Positions 27,807-37,511 of a DNA stretch of 64,000 nt are shown here, one piece after another. Location: assembly GCF_014842265.1 (NCBI RefSeq), contig NZ_JACYVI010000006.1:124001-188000 (forward strand), read 5' to 3'. The position numbers and the translations under genes were made by a program. Source of the stretch: Pseudomonas sp. CFBP 13711 (GTDB lineage: Bacteria; Pseudomonadota; Gammaproteobacteria; Pseudomonadales; Pseudomonadaceae). Position 1 is the stretch's first letter. Each line of letters starts with the position of its first letter. The notes below the pieces were generated by a model. It was not told the origin of the DNA. It did not search any database and was given only the letters and a program-made list of their open reading frames with translations.

Positions 27807-29843
27807 ATGAGTAATACCGGCAAGTCACTGGAAGGCGCGCGCAGCCGATCGCAGATCGTTGTGCTGTTCATCTGCCTCATCGTTTTCATCATGCTGCTGT
27901 TCGTCAACTTCGCGTACCTCAGCACGCAGTCCAACTACGACAAACAATATATCGGCCACGCCGGCGAGCTGCGCGTGCTGTCCCAGCGCATCGCCAAGAA
28001 CGCCACGGAAGCGGCGGCGGGCAAGGCGGCGGCATTCAAGTTGCTGGCCGATGCGCGCAACGACTTCGACACGCGCTGGCAGTATCTGAAGAAAGGCGAC
28101 AAGAACACCGGCCTGCCTGCTGCGCCAGCTGCGGTGAGCGATGAGCTGAAAGCGGTGCAGACCGACTGGGAAAACCTGCGCAAAAGCACCGACGTGATTC
28201 TTGCCCGTGAGCAGACCGTGCTCTCGCTGCATCAGGTGGCGGCAACCCTTGCCGAGACCATTCCGCAATTACAGATCGAATCGGAAAAGGTCGTCGACAT
28301 CCTTCTTCAAACCCGTGCGCCCGCCAGCCAGGTGGCCCTCGCCCAGCGCCAGTCCCTGCTGGCCGAGCGGATACTGGGCGCGGTCAACACCGTGTTGTCC
28401 GGTGACGAAACGGCGGTTCAGGCAGCCGATGCGTTTGGTCGCGACGCCAGCCAGTTCGGGCGCGTACTCAACGGCATGCTCGAAGGCAACGCCACCCTGA
28501 AAATCGCCCAAGTCGAAGACCGCGATGCGCGGGCGCGGCTGGCCGAGATTGCCGAGCTGTTCCAGTTCGTCTCCGGGTCGGTCGACGAAATCCTCGAAAC
28601 CTCGCCGGAGCTGCTGGAAGTCCGTGAAGCGTCGGGTAGCATTTTCAACCTCTCGCAAACCCTCCTCGACGAAGCCTCGGTGCTGGCCAACAGTTTCGAG
28701 CACATGGCCGGTGGTCGCGCAGCCTATAGCTATGGCGGCTACATTCTGGGCCTGCTGGCGCTGGCGTCGATCATCCTGATTGGCTTGGTGATGGTGCGCG
28801 AAACCAACCGGCAACTGCGCGAAACCGCCGAGAAGAACGAGCGCAACCAGAACGCGATCATGCGCCTGCTCGACGAAATCGAAGACCTTGCGGACGGCGA
28901 CCTGACCGTGGCCGCCTCGGTCACCGAGGATTTCACCGGCGCCATTGCCGATTCGATCAACTACTCCATCGATCAACTGCGCGAATTGGTGTCGACAATT
29001 AACCTCACCGCCGAGCAAGTGTTCGGCGCCGTGAAGGACACGCAGACCACCGCCACCCAACTGGCCGCGGCGTCCGAGCATCAGGCGTTGCAGATCGCCG
29101 CGGCGTCCAATGCCATCAACGACATGGCGACTTCCATTGATCAGGTCTCGGCCAATGCGTCCGTGTCCGTCACGGTGGCCGAGCGGTCCGTGACCATTGC
29201 CAACAAGGGCAACGAGGTGGTGCACAACACCATCACCGGCATGGACAACATCCGCGAGCAGATTCAGGACACCTCCAAGCGCATCAAGCGTCTGGGCGAG
29301 TCGTCCCAGGAGATTGGCGACATCGTCAGCCTGATCGATGACATTGCCGACCAAACCAACATTCTTGCGCTAAATGCCGCGATCCAGGCGTCGATGGCTG
29401 GCGATGCCGGGCGCGGCTTTGCGGTGGTGGCCGATGAAGTGCAGCGGCTGGCCGAGCGCTCGTCGTCGGCGACCAAGCAGATCGAGACCCTGGTGCGCGC
29501 GATTCAGAACGACACCAACGAAGCAGTGATCTCCATGGAGCAAACCACGGCGGAAGTGGTGCGCGGTGCGCGGCTGGCGCAGGATGCCGGTGTCGCGCTC
29601 GAAGAAATCGAAGGCGTGTCGAAGATCCTCGCCGGGCTGGTCGAAAGCATCACCAACGCGGCGCAGCAGCAGGCTGCATTGGGTCAGCAGATTTCCTCGA
29701 CCATGCTGGTGATCCAGCAGACCACCACACAGACCACCTCAGGCACGGCGGCGACCGCCCGGAGCATGGGCAATCTGGCGAAGATGGCCAGCGAGATGCG
29801 CCGCTCGGTGTCCGGCTTCAAGTTGCCGGCCTCGCGGCATTGA
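27807..29843 (+). CDS. pilJ: Twitching motility methyl-accepting chemotaxis protein PilJ
   Basis: 678 aa receptor. First membrane helix about residues 16-39, periplasmic domain with PilJ-type helical modules (about 40-305), second helix about 306-328, HAMP (about 330-385). The MCP signalling hairpin has its tip near [31 protein letters not shown], shown here only in part. The tip reads QASMAG where classical chemotaxis receptors read EAARAG, as known for PilJ. The gene is followed directly by chpA; pilK, which lies here in P. aeruginosa, is absent. Confidence 0.97.
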   Translation: MSNTGKSLEGARSRSQIVVLFICLIVFIMLLFVNFAYLSTQSNYDKQYIGHAGELRVLSQRIAKNATEAAAGKAAAFKLLADARNDFDTRWQYLKKGDKNTGLPAAPAAVSDELKAVQTDWENLRKSTDVILAREQTVLSLHQVAATLAETIPQLQIESEKVVDILLQTRAPASQVALAQRQSLLAERILGAVNTVLSGDETAVQAADAFGRDASQFGRVLNGMLEGNATLKIAQVEDRDARARLAEIAELFQFVSGSVDEILETSPELLEVREASGSIFNLSQTLLDEASVLANSFEHMAGGRAAYSYGGYILGLLALASIILIGLVMVRETNRQLRETAEKNERNQNAIMRLLDEIEDLADGDLTVAASVTEDFTGAIADSINYSIDQLRELVSTINLTAEQVFGAVKDTQTTATQLAAASEHQALQIAAASNAINDMATSIDQVSANASVSVTVAERSVTIANKGNEVVHNTITGMDNIREQIQDTSKRIKRLGESSQEIGDIVSLIDDIADQTNILALNAAIQASMAGDAGRGFAVVADEVQRLAERSSSATKQIETLVRAIQNDTNEAVISMEQTTAEVVRGARLAQDAGVALEEIEGVSKILAGLVESITNAAQQQAALGQQISSTMLVIQQTTTQTTSGTAATARSMGNLAKMASEMRRSVSGFKLPASRH

Positions 29844-29921
29844 TGGCCTGCTTGATAGCCCCGTTAATAATCCAGTCAATGCACATGAAGCAGCGTCAAG
29901 GCACAGGCAACCGGAGTCACC

Positions 29922-32900
29922 ATGGCTGACCGTCACGATTACGTGGCCCTGGAGTGGGTCAAAGGCGAAATAGCCGAAACCCTCACACACGCCCGACAGG
30001 CGCTGGACACGTTCGTCGCCCAACCGCACGACGCCGCGGCAATGGACGAGTGCCTGGAGCTCATCCATCAGGTTCACGGCAGCCTGCAGATGATCGAGTT
30101 CTACGGCGCCGCGCTGTTCGCCGAGGAAATCGAACAGCTGGCGCTGGCGCTCAAAGAGGGCCACGTCGCCCAGGAAAGCGAAGCGATCCAGCTGCTGAAT
30201 CTGGCGATGACGCAATTGCCGGTTTACCTGGAGCGTGTGCACTCCGCCCGCCGTGACCTGCCGTTGGTGGTGCTGCCGCTGCTCAACGATTTACGCAGCG
30301 CCCGGGGCGAAAGCCTGCTGTCGGAAACCAGCCTGTTCTCGCCGCAATTGCTGTCTATCCCCGCGCTTGATGCTCAGGCATTGGCCGAGCGCGACAATCC
30401 CGAATTGCCCGCGAAATTGCGCAAGCTGCGGCAGACGCTGCAAACCGCGCTGGTCGGGCTGCTTCGCGATCAGGACGTGCAGACTCAACTCGGTTACATG
30501 GGCAAGGTGTTCGCGCGGCTTGAGGTGTTGTGCGAGGACGCGCCCCTCGAACCGCTGTGGCGTATCGCGTCCGCGCTGGTCGAAACCATGCTCAGCGGCA
30601 ATTTCACCAACAGCCCGGCGCTGCGCAGCCTGTTCAAGGATGCCGACAAAGAACTCAAACGTCTGCTGGATCAAGGCATTGAAGGCATCAATCAGCCTGC
30701 GCCCGACGAACTCCTGAAAAGCCTGTTGTTTTACATCGCCAAGTCCGACAGCGAGGCGCAGAAGATGACGGACTTGAAGGATCAGTACGCACTCGCCGAT
30801 GCGCTGCCGCACAGCGCCTTGGTCGCTGAAGAACGTGCGCGCATGGCCGGGCCGGATCGCGACGCCATGCGCTCGGTGATCATTGCCCTGTGCGACGAGC
30901 TGGTTCGGACCAAGGAGCGGCTCGACGTTTTTGTGCGCGGGGACCGTCAGCACGTCAGCGAGCTGAACGCCTTGCTGCCACCGTTGCGGCAGATCGCCGA
31001 TACCCTGGCGGTGCTGGGTTTCGGCCAGCCGCGTAAAGTCATCATCGATCAGATGACCGTGGTGCAGGGCATGGCCCAGGGGCAACGCGCACCCGACGAT
31101 GCCACCTTGATGGACGTCGCCGGTGCGCTGCTGTACGTCGAATCCACCCTCGCGGGCATGGCCGGAACGGTTAACCAGAGCAGCCCTGAAGAAAGCCGTC
31201 TGCCGACGACTGATCTCAGTCAGATTCACCAACTCGTCATCAAGGAAGCGCGCATCGTTCTGCAGCAGGCCAAGGACGTGATCGACGAGTACGTCGACGG
31301 TGAAATGGACCGGGCACGTCTGCTGCCGCTGTCGGAGCAGTTGATTCAGGTGCGCGGCGCGCTGGCGATGATCCCGCTGGCGCGGGCATCCGGACTGCTG
31401 GCGGCCTGTAACGACTACATCACCGAACACTTGCTGGTTGACACCGAAAGCCCGGCGGCCTCGCAGCTCGATCACCTGGCGGACGTGATCATTGGCGTCG
31501 AGTATTACCTCGAACGCATGGCCGAAGACCCGGAAGCGCCGGGTGAACACGTGCTGGATCTGGCCCAGGAGAGTCTCGCCCGGCTTGGTTACTCGCCGGT
31601 CCCCGATGCACTGGATGTGCCGGTGCTCGAAGAAGTCATCAGCGAAGAAGAGCTGCAGGATTTGCACGAGCGGCAGGCCTTGGTCAGCCCAAGCCAGACC
31701 ATCGCCGAAGTGCTGGCCAGCCCGCTGTCGGCGGTCAACCCGCCGGCGCGGAACATGCCGGCCAGTCTGTTGCCGCCACCGAAGGGTGAGCAGGCGATCG
31801 ATGACGAGCTGCGCGAAGTCTTCCTCGAAGAAACCGACGAGATGCTCGAAGCACTGCGCGAGTACGTGCCGCGCTGGATTGCCGATCCCGGCAACCTTTC
31901 GGCGCTGGGCGAGATTCGTCGTGCGTTTCACACGCTCAAGGGCAGCGGCCGGATGGTGCGCGCGCTGATTCTGGGCGAACTGGCGTGGTCGGTAGAAAAC
32001 CTCCTGAACCGCGTACTGGAGCACAGCGTCGAGCCGGACGCGCGGGTGCAGCAGTTGCTCACGGACGTTCAAGCCTTGCTGCCGGACGTGATTCGCGATT
32101 TCGCCGAGGACGTTCAGCGTCAGCGTGACGATGTCGACCAACTGGCCGCCCAGGCCCATGCGCTAGCCCAGGGCGAAGCGGGTGACATCGAGCCTGCGCA
32201 ACGGCTGGAGGACGAAGAGGGGTTTGACCCGCAGTTGCTGGAAATTTTCCGTCAGGAAGCCCACACCCACCTGAACACGATGAGCCGCTACCTCGATGCT
32301 GCTCAGGATACTGACGCACCTGTATTCAGCAACGATTTGCTGCGCGCGTTGCACACCCTCAAGGGCAGCGCGTACATGGCGGGCGTCCTGCCGATCGCCG
32401 AGCTGGCGAGCCCGCTGGATCAACTGGTCCGCGAGTTCAAGACCAACCTGATCGAGGTCGGCCAGGCCGAGATCGACCTGCTGCGTGCGGCCGGGCCTTT
32501 GTTTCATTTAGGTCTCGCCCAGCTGAATGTCGACCCGCTGATGCCCATCGAAGGCGCAGCCGCCCTGATTCAACAGGCCCAGGAGCTGCTCGACGCACGG
32601 CTGGCCGATGCCTTGAGCGACGACAGCAATGGCCTGCGCACGCGGCGTAATCCGCAGTTGATCGCGAGCTTTCTGGCCGAAGGCATGGACATCCTGCTGG
32701 ACGCCGACAACTTGCTCAAAGACTGGCGCCAGCACCCCGGCCACCGCCAGGAATTGAACGCGTTGCTCGACGAACTGACCATGCTCGGCCACGGCGCGCA
32801 CGTCGCCGACCTGCCCCAGGTCGATGAGCTCTGCGAAGCGCTGCTCGACCTGTATGGCGCCGTAGAGGAGAGCAGCCTTGCCGTCAGCGAGCGTTTTTTC

Positions 32901-35900
32901 GACGAAGCCGAAAAAGCCCACGAAGCACTGATCAACATGCTTGATCAGGTCGCCGCCGGACAGGAAGTCCAGCCGTGCCCTGAGCGCGTGAGCGCCTTGC
33001 GCGGTCTGCTCGCCGAGGCGCTGGACCCCGGCGCGATGGGGGTGATCAAAAGTAATGGCGCCGGAGCAACAAGCATCACGGAGATGGAAGAGGTCAGCGA
33101 ACGCCTCGCTCAACCCGCCCGGCCTTCGCGCGATGATTTCGATCAGGAAATCGTCGAGATCTTCCTCGAAGAGGCGGTGGATATTCTCGACATCGCCGGT
33201 CCTGCGCTGCAACGCTGGCTCGACGACCCGGAAAACCCGCTGCCGCTGTCATCGTTGCAACGTGACCTGCACACCCTCAAAGGGGGCGCGCGCATGGCCG
33301 AAATCGGGCCGGTGGGCGACCTCGGCCATGAGCTGGAATCGCTCTACGAAGGCCTGATTGATCGACGTTGCGGTTACTCGCCACAACTGGCGGAGCTGTT
33401 GGTGCACAGCCACGATCACCTGTCGCTGATGCTTGAACAGCTGCAGCACCGTTCGGCATTGACCAGTCCCGCGCCGCTGATCGAGAAGATTCGCGAGTTT
33501 CGCCAGCGCAATCGCTACCTCCTGCCCAATGACGGCCAGACGCGCAATGTCAGCTCGATGATTCACTCGCTGGACGAACGCGATCCGGAACTGCTGGAAA
33601 TCTTCCTCGAAGAAGCCGACGACATCATCGAGAGCAGCAGCGCGGCGTTGGTGCGCTGGCAGACCGATCCGCAGAACATGCTGGAAGTGGAAAACCTGCT
33701 GCGCGATCTGCATACGCTCAAGGGCGGCGCGCGCATGGTGGAGATTGCGCCGATCGGCGACCTGGCCCATGAGCTGGAGTCGCTGTACGAAGGACTGTCG
33801 ACCGGCGCGCTGAAAAACAGCGCGCTGCTCAACGGCCTGATGCAAAGCGGCCACGACATGCTCGCCGACATGGTCGATGCCGTTCGCGGTTACGAGCCAT
33901 TGCCCAACCCGGCGCTGCTGATCGAGAGCATCGGTCATTACACGTCATCCGGGGCCGCCCGCGAACCTGTCGAAAAACCTCAGGAGGCGCCGGCTGTGCT
34001 GCCCGCGCCGGTTGTTGATACGGCGGCGCAGGCCGAGGCCGACGGCGAGCGCACCGGCCCGGAGATGATCAAGGTACCGGCCGAGCAACTGGAAGACCTG
34101 GCGAATCTGGCGGGGGAAACCTCGATATTCCGGGGCCGTGTCGAGCAGCAGGTCAGCGACGCGCAGGTCACACTGGTCGAGATGGAAACCACCATCGAGC
34201 GGATGCGCGATCAACTGCGCCGACTCGATATCGAAACCCAGGGCCGTATTCTCAGCCGCGATCACCCCGTTGATCGGCGCGGTTACGAAGCATTCGACCC
34301 GCTGGAAATGGACCGGCATTCGCAGCTGCAGCAGTTGTCCCGCGCGCTGTTCGAGTCCGCATCCGACCTGATGGACCTCAAGGAAACCCTCGACACCCGC
34401 GCCCATGAGGCCGAAACCCTCTTGCAGCAACAGGCGCGAGTGAACACCCAGCTTCAGGAAAGCCTGATGCGCACGCGCATGGTGCCGTTCGAGCGCATGG
34501 TGCCGCGCCTGCGTCGGATCGTCCGTCAGGTGTCGGGCGAGCTGAACAAGAAGGTCAAGTTCGACGTCATCAACGCCGAAGGCGAGATGGACCGCAACGT
34601 GCTCGAGCGCATGGTTGCGCCGCTGGAGCACATGCTGCGCAACGCCGTCGATCACGGGCTTGAGAGCGTCGAGGAACGCCTGGCCGCCGGTAAATCCGAG
34701 TGGGGGCATATCACGCTGAGCCTGGCCCACGAAGGCGGCGACATCGTTATCGAGATGCGCGACGACGGCGCCGGTGTCGACTTCGAGGCCGTGCGGCGCA
34801 AGGCGATCAAGCGCGGCATCATCAGTTCGGACGCCGAGCTGAGCGAGCACGACATCCTGCAGTTCATCCTGCGCCCGGGCTTTTCCACCGCCGAGACCAT
34901 CACCCAGATTTCCGGGCGCGGCGTCGGCATGGACGTGGTGCACGCCGAGGTCAAGGATCTCGGCGGTTCGATGGTCATTGATTCCAAAGCGGGAGAGGGC
35001 GCGCGTTTCCGTGTCCGCCTGCCGTTCTCGGTGTCGGTCAACCGTGCGCTGATGGTGCAGTGCGGCGAAGAACAGTACGCCGTGCCGCTGAACAGCATCG
35101 AGGGTATCGTGCGCGTGATGCCGAGCGAGCTGGAGACCTGTTATCAGTCCGTGCCGCCGCGCTATGAGTACAACGGGCGAACCTACGAGCTGCGTTATCT
35201 GGGCGAGCTGCTCAATAACGGTCATCCGCCGAAACTGGGCGGCCAGACACAGACCCAACCGCTGCCGGTGCTTCTCGTGCACGTACACGATCAATGGATT
35301 GCGGTGCAGGTGGATACGTTGGCCGGCTCGCGGGAGATCGTGGTGAAGAACCTGGGTCCGCAGTTTTCGTCGATACCCGGCATTGCCGGCGCGACCATTC
35401 TGGGCGACGGCCGCGTGGTGCTGATTCTCGACCTGTTTGCGCACATCCGGCGCTTTCACGCCAAGCTGCTGGCGTTGCAGGTCGCCGGGCATGCGCCGGT
35501 GCGCTATGTCGAACCCGAACAGGCGCGGCCGTTGCTGGTGATGGTGGTGGATGACTCGGTGACGGTGCGCAAGGTCACCGGCCGCCTGCTGGAACGCAAC
35601 GGCATGAACGTGCTGACGGCCAAAGATGGGGTCGATGCCATGGCGCTGCTGCAGGAGCACACCCCGGACATCATGCTGCTGGACATCGAAATGCCGCGCA
35701 TGGACGGCTTTGAAGTCGTCAGCAAGATCCGCGGAGACGACGCCCTGAAGCACCTGCCGATCATCATGATCACGTCGCGATCAGGGCAGAAGCACCGCGA
35801 CCACGCCATGGCGCTGGGGGTGAACGAATACATGAGCAAGCCGTATCAGGAAGCCGCTCTGTTGCAAAGCATTGCTCACTGGAGCCACGCCCATGTCTGA
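29922..35900 (+). CDS. chpA: Hybrid chemotaxis histidine kinase ChpA (PilL), short form
   Basis: 1992 aa. Histidine phosphotransfer motifs: one degenerate (H49-Q-V-H-G-S) and four canonical HTLKG motifs with phospho-His at about 670, 811, 1117 and 1264. Then a dimerisation region (~1385-1480), the HATPase domain with N-box RNAVDHGLE (N1574) and GRGVGMDVV, a CheW-like domain (~1700-1845) and a C-terminal receiver (VMVVDDSVTVRK; phospho-Asp about 1921 in LLDIEMPRMDG). It phosphorylates PilG and PilH in twitching and mechanosensing. P. aeruginosa ChpA is close to 2470 aa with more Xpt domains, so this is a shortened version; the frame is intact. Confidence 0.96.
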   Translation: MADRHDYVALEWVKGEIAETLTHARQALDTFVAQPHDAAAMDECLELIHQVHGSLQMIEFYGAALFAEEIEQLALALKEGHVAQESEAIQLLNLAMTQLPVYLERVHSARRDLPLVVLPLLNDLRSARGESLLSETSLFSPQLLSIPALDAQALAERDNPELPAKLRKLRQTLQTALVGLLRDQDVQTQLGYMGKVFARLEVLCEDAPLEPLWRIASALVETMLSGNFTNSPALRSLFKDADKELKRLLDQGIEGINQPAPDELLKSLLFYIAKSDSEAQKMTDLKDQYALADALPHSALVAEERARMAGPDRDAMRSVIIALCDELVRTKERLDVFVRGDRQHVSELNALLPPLRQIADTLAVLGFGQPRKVIIDQMTVVQGMAQGQRAPDDATLMDVAGALLYVESTLAGMAGTVNQSSPEESRLPTTDLSQIHQLVIKEARIVLQQAKDVIDEYVDGEMDRARLLPLSEQLIQVRGALAMIPLARASGLLAACNDYITEHLLVDTESPAASQLDHLADVIIGVEYYLERMAEDPEAPGEHVLDLAQESLARLGYSPVPDALDVPVLEEVISEEELQDLHERQALVSPSQTIAEVLASPLSAVNPPARNMPASLLPPPKGEQAIDDELREVFLEETDEMLEALREYVPRWIADPGNLSALGEIRRAFHTLKGSGRMVRALILGELAWSVENLLNRVLEHSVEPDARVQQLLTDVQALLPDVIRDFAEDVQRQRDDVDQLAAQAHALAQGEAGDIEPAQRLEDEEGFDPQLLEIFRQEAHTHLNTMSRYLDAAQDTDAPVFSNDLLRALHTLKGSAYMAGVLPIAELASPLDQLVREFKTNLIEVGQAEIDLLRAAGPLFHLGLAQLNVDPLMPIEGAAALIQQAQELLDARLADALSDDSNGLRTRRNPQLIASFLAEGMDILLDADNLLKDWRQHPGHRQELNALLDELTMLGHGAHVADLPQVDELCEALLDLYGAVEESSLAVSERFFDEAEKAHEALINMLDQVAAGQEVQPCPERVSALRGLLAEALDPGAMGVIKSNGAGATSITEMEEVSERLAQPARPSRDDFDQEIVEIFLEEAVDILDIAGPALQRWLDDPENPLPLSSLQRDLHTLKGGARMAEIGPVGDLGHELESLYEGLIDRRCGYSPQLAELLVHSHDHLSLMLEQLQHRSALTSPAPLIEKIREFRQRNRYLLPNDGQTRNVSSMIHSLDERDPELLEIFLEEADDIIESSSAALVRWQTDPQNMLEVENLLRDLHTLKGGARMVEIAPIGDLAHELESLYEGLSTGALKNSALLNGLMQSGHDMLADMVDAVRGYEPLPNPALLIESIGHYTSSGAAREPVEKPQEAPAVLPAPVVDTAAQAEADGERTGPEMIKVPAEQLEDLANLAGETSIFRGRVEQQVSDAQVTLVEMETTIERMRDQLRRLDIETQGRILSRDHPVDRRGYEAFDPLEMDRHSQLQQLSRALFESASDLMDLKETLDTRAHEAETLLQQQARVNTQLQESLMRTRMVPFERMVPRLRRIVRQVSGELNKKVKFDVINAEGEMDRNVLERMVAPLEHMLRNAVDHGLESVEERLAAGKSEWGHITLSLAHEGGDIVIEMRDDGAGVDFEAVRRKAIKRGIISSDAELSEHDILQFILRPGFSTAETITQISGRGVGMDVVHAEVKDLGGSMVIDSKAGEGARFRVRLPFSVSVNRALMVQCGEEQYAVPLNSIEGIVRVMPSELETCYQSVPPRYEYNGRTYELRYLGELLNNGHPPKLGGQTQTQPLPVLLVHVHDQWIAVQVDTLAGSREIVVKNLGPQFSSIPGIAGATILGDGRVVLILDLFAHIRRFHAKLLALQVAGHAPVRYVEPEQARPLLVMVVDDSVTVRKVTGRLLERNGMNVLTAKDGVDAMALLQEHTPDIMLLDIEMPRMDGFEVVSKIRGDDALKHLPIIMITSRSGQKHRDHAMALGVNEYMSKPYQEAALLQSIAHWSHAHV

Positions 35901-36381
35901 CACCACGACGCAAACGGCGCGGCTGACCAGCCTGACCGGATTGCTCATCCCCCTGAGTGATCGGCACCTGCTGCTGCCCAACGTCGCCGTCGCCGAGCTG
36001 ATCGACTATCAAGACAGCGTTGCCGACCCCGCCGCACCGCAGTGGTATTTGGGCCCGATCAACTGGCGTAACCGCAGTTTGCCGCTGCTCAGTTTCGAGG
36101 CCGCCTGCGGCAGCCGCGCCCGGGTCGGAGGCCGCGCCCGCATCGTCGTGCTCAACGCACTCGGCGGCCGCCCTGACCTCAAATTCATCGCGCTGCTGAC
36201 CCAAGGCATTCCGCGCTCCTGCAAACTCGACAGCCAACTCAGCTACGTCGACGTGCCGCTGGCCGAGCTGGAACTGGCCGCGGTACAAGTGGGCGAGACA
36301 GTCGCGAAGATCCCTGACCTTGTGGCGCTGGAGGAGTGGCTGGTGGAGGCGGGGTTGGTTCAGATGACGCCGAATTTGTAA
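35893..36381 (+). CDS. chpC: CheW-like adaptor ChpC
   Basis: 162 aa CheW-domain protein, motif NWRNRSLPLLSFEAAC in the adaptor position. Its ATG overlaps the end of chpA by 8 nt, so it is translationally coupled. P. aeruginosa has chpB (methylesterase) between chpA and chpC; here the two are contiguous. Last gene of the Pil-Chp operon, followed by the REP array. Confidence 0.9.
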   Translation: MSDTTTQTARLTSLTGLLIPLSDRHLLLPNVAVAELIDYQDSVADPAAPQWYLGPINWRNRSLPLLSFEAACGSRARVGGRARIVVLNALGGRPDLKFIALLTQGIPRSCKLDSQLSYVDVPLAELELAAVQVGETVAKIPDLVALEEWLVEAGLVQMTPNL

Positions 36382-36430
36382 GAGACTTCCCGGCTCTCAA
36401 ACGCCGCAGATTGCATGCCGGACACAGCCC

Positions 36431-37202
36431 CCTGTAGGAGTGAGCTTGCTCGCGAAAGCTGTATTTCAGCCGCTGAAGATTTAGCGGCTGTCCCGGCCCA
36501 TTCGCGAGCAAGCTCGCTCCCACGACTGCATGTCAGCCGCCGCAGATTGCATACCGGACACAGCCCCCTGTAGGAGTGAGCTTGCTCGCGAAAGCTGTAT
36601 TTCAGCCGCTGAAGATTTAGCGGCTGTCCCGGCCTATTCGCGAGCAAGCTCGCTCCCACGACTGCATGTCAGCCGCCGCAGATTGCATACCGGACACAGC
36701 CCCCTGTAGGAGTGAGCTTGCTCACGAAGGCTGCATTTCAAACGCTGAAGATTTGGTGGATGTACCGGCCCCTTCGCGAGCAAGCTCGCTCCCACGCCTG
36801 CATGTCAGCCGCCGCAGATTTCATGCCCAACACAGCCCTTGTGGGAGTGAGTTTGCTCACGAAGGCTGCATTTCAAACGCTGAAGTTATAGCGGCTGTCC
36901 CGGCCTATTCGCGAGCAAGCTCGCTCCCACGAATGCATGTCAGCCGCCGCAGATTGCATGCCGGACACAGCCCCCTGTAGGAGTGAGCTTGCTCGCGAAG
37001 GCAGTATTTCAGCCGCTGAAGATTTAGCGGCTGTCCCGGCCAATTCGCGAGCAAGCTCGCTCCCACGAATGCATGTCAGCCGCCGCAGATTGCATACCGG
37101 ACACAGCCCCCTGTAGGAGTGAGCTTGCTCGCGAAAGCTGTATTTCAAACGCTGAAGATTTAGCGGCTGTCCCGGCTCTTTCGCGAGCAAGCTCGCTCCC
37201 AC
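36431..37202. repeat. Tandem array of six ~136-bp REP-pair units
   Basis: Left half-sites TAGGAGTGAGCTTGCTCGCG (or GTGGGAGTGAG in unit 4) begin near 36432, 36568, 36703, 36839, 36975 and 37110, a period of 135-136 bp. Each is followed ~65 bp later by an inverted half TTCGCGAGCAAGCTCGCTCC. Linkers are near-identical (GCCGCTGAAGATTTAGCGGC inside, CATGTCAGCCGCCGCAGATT between). The internal linker is itself a hairpin (GCCGCT/AGCGGC). Open frames running through the array are repeat artefacts. No gene lies here. Confidence 0.92.
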
Positions 37203-37270
37203 CATTTGATCTCCAGCATGCTCAACCTGTGTCTGTCTGGAGCATCCAGGAACTGCCAGCGGAAGCCGGC

Positions 37271-37440
37271 TCATATCAGGCTGAAGTATTTCGCTTTTAC
37301 AGATTCGATATCGGTAAGGTTTGCTGCGTTGGCATCTGCTATGCCGTCCGAAATAGCCTGCATCTGGCGCATCTCGGCTTCCAGGTAGCGGCTCAGTGCT
37401 TGCTGAAGGTGATATTGCCGATCACGCCCAATCCCTCCTA
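37271..37440 (-). pseudogene. Remnant of a ribbon-helix-helix antitoxin-like gene
   Basis: On the minus strand a frame without a start reads ...DRQYHLQQALSRYLEAEM..., then ISDGIADANAANL and ends in KAKYFSLI-stop at 37271-37273. This resembles the C-terminal two-thirds of ParD/CopG-type antitoxins (an alanine-rich helix, then a D-x-x-A-D-A-x-x-x tail). The N-terminal strand is missing because the frame meets the ATTCGGCTCA repeats at 37441. A short MLEIKW start (37219-37202), cut off by the REP array, could be the start of a ParE/RelE-type toxin, but six codons prove nothing. Confidence 0.45.
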
Positions 37441-37444
37441 GACG

Positions 37445-37489
37445 ATGAGCCGAATAAACCGCATATTCGGCTCATACCTTGAGCCGAAT
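37445..37489. promoter_or_regulatory. Triple ATTCGGCTCA operator-like repeat before the Fic gene
   Basis: ATGAGCCGAATA (37445-37456), 7 nt, TATTCGGCTCAT (37464-37475) is a perfect 12-bp inverted repeat. A third copy TGAGCCGAAT follows at 37480-37489, just before the Fic frame. The Fic protein has a C-terminal winged-helix-like region, so self-regulation through these sites is plausible. Confidence 0.55.
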
Positions 37490-37511
37490 ATGACGGGGTC
37501 TGGCAGAGTTG

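Noticed and set aside
30291..32159. 622-codon minus-strand frame, and a similar 602-codon one at 33945-35753
   Set aside because: Antisense shadows of chpA caused by high GC; the plus frame has Hpt, HATPase, CheW and receiver motifs.
36431..37202. Regularly spaced repeats that could look like a CRISPR array
   Set aside because: The units are inverted REP pairs with near-identical linkers, not short direct repeats with unique spacers, and no cas gene is in the window.
37202..37219. Start of a ParE/RelE-type toxin (MLEIKW)
   Set aside because: Only six codons before the REP array; too short to call as a feature, kept only as a hint beside the antitoxin remnant.
36360..37274. Several ~100-130 codon frames with MGASLLAN-type repeats
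   Set aside because: They are translations of REP sequence in the 36.4-37.2 kb array.
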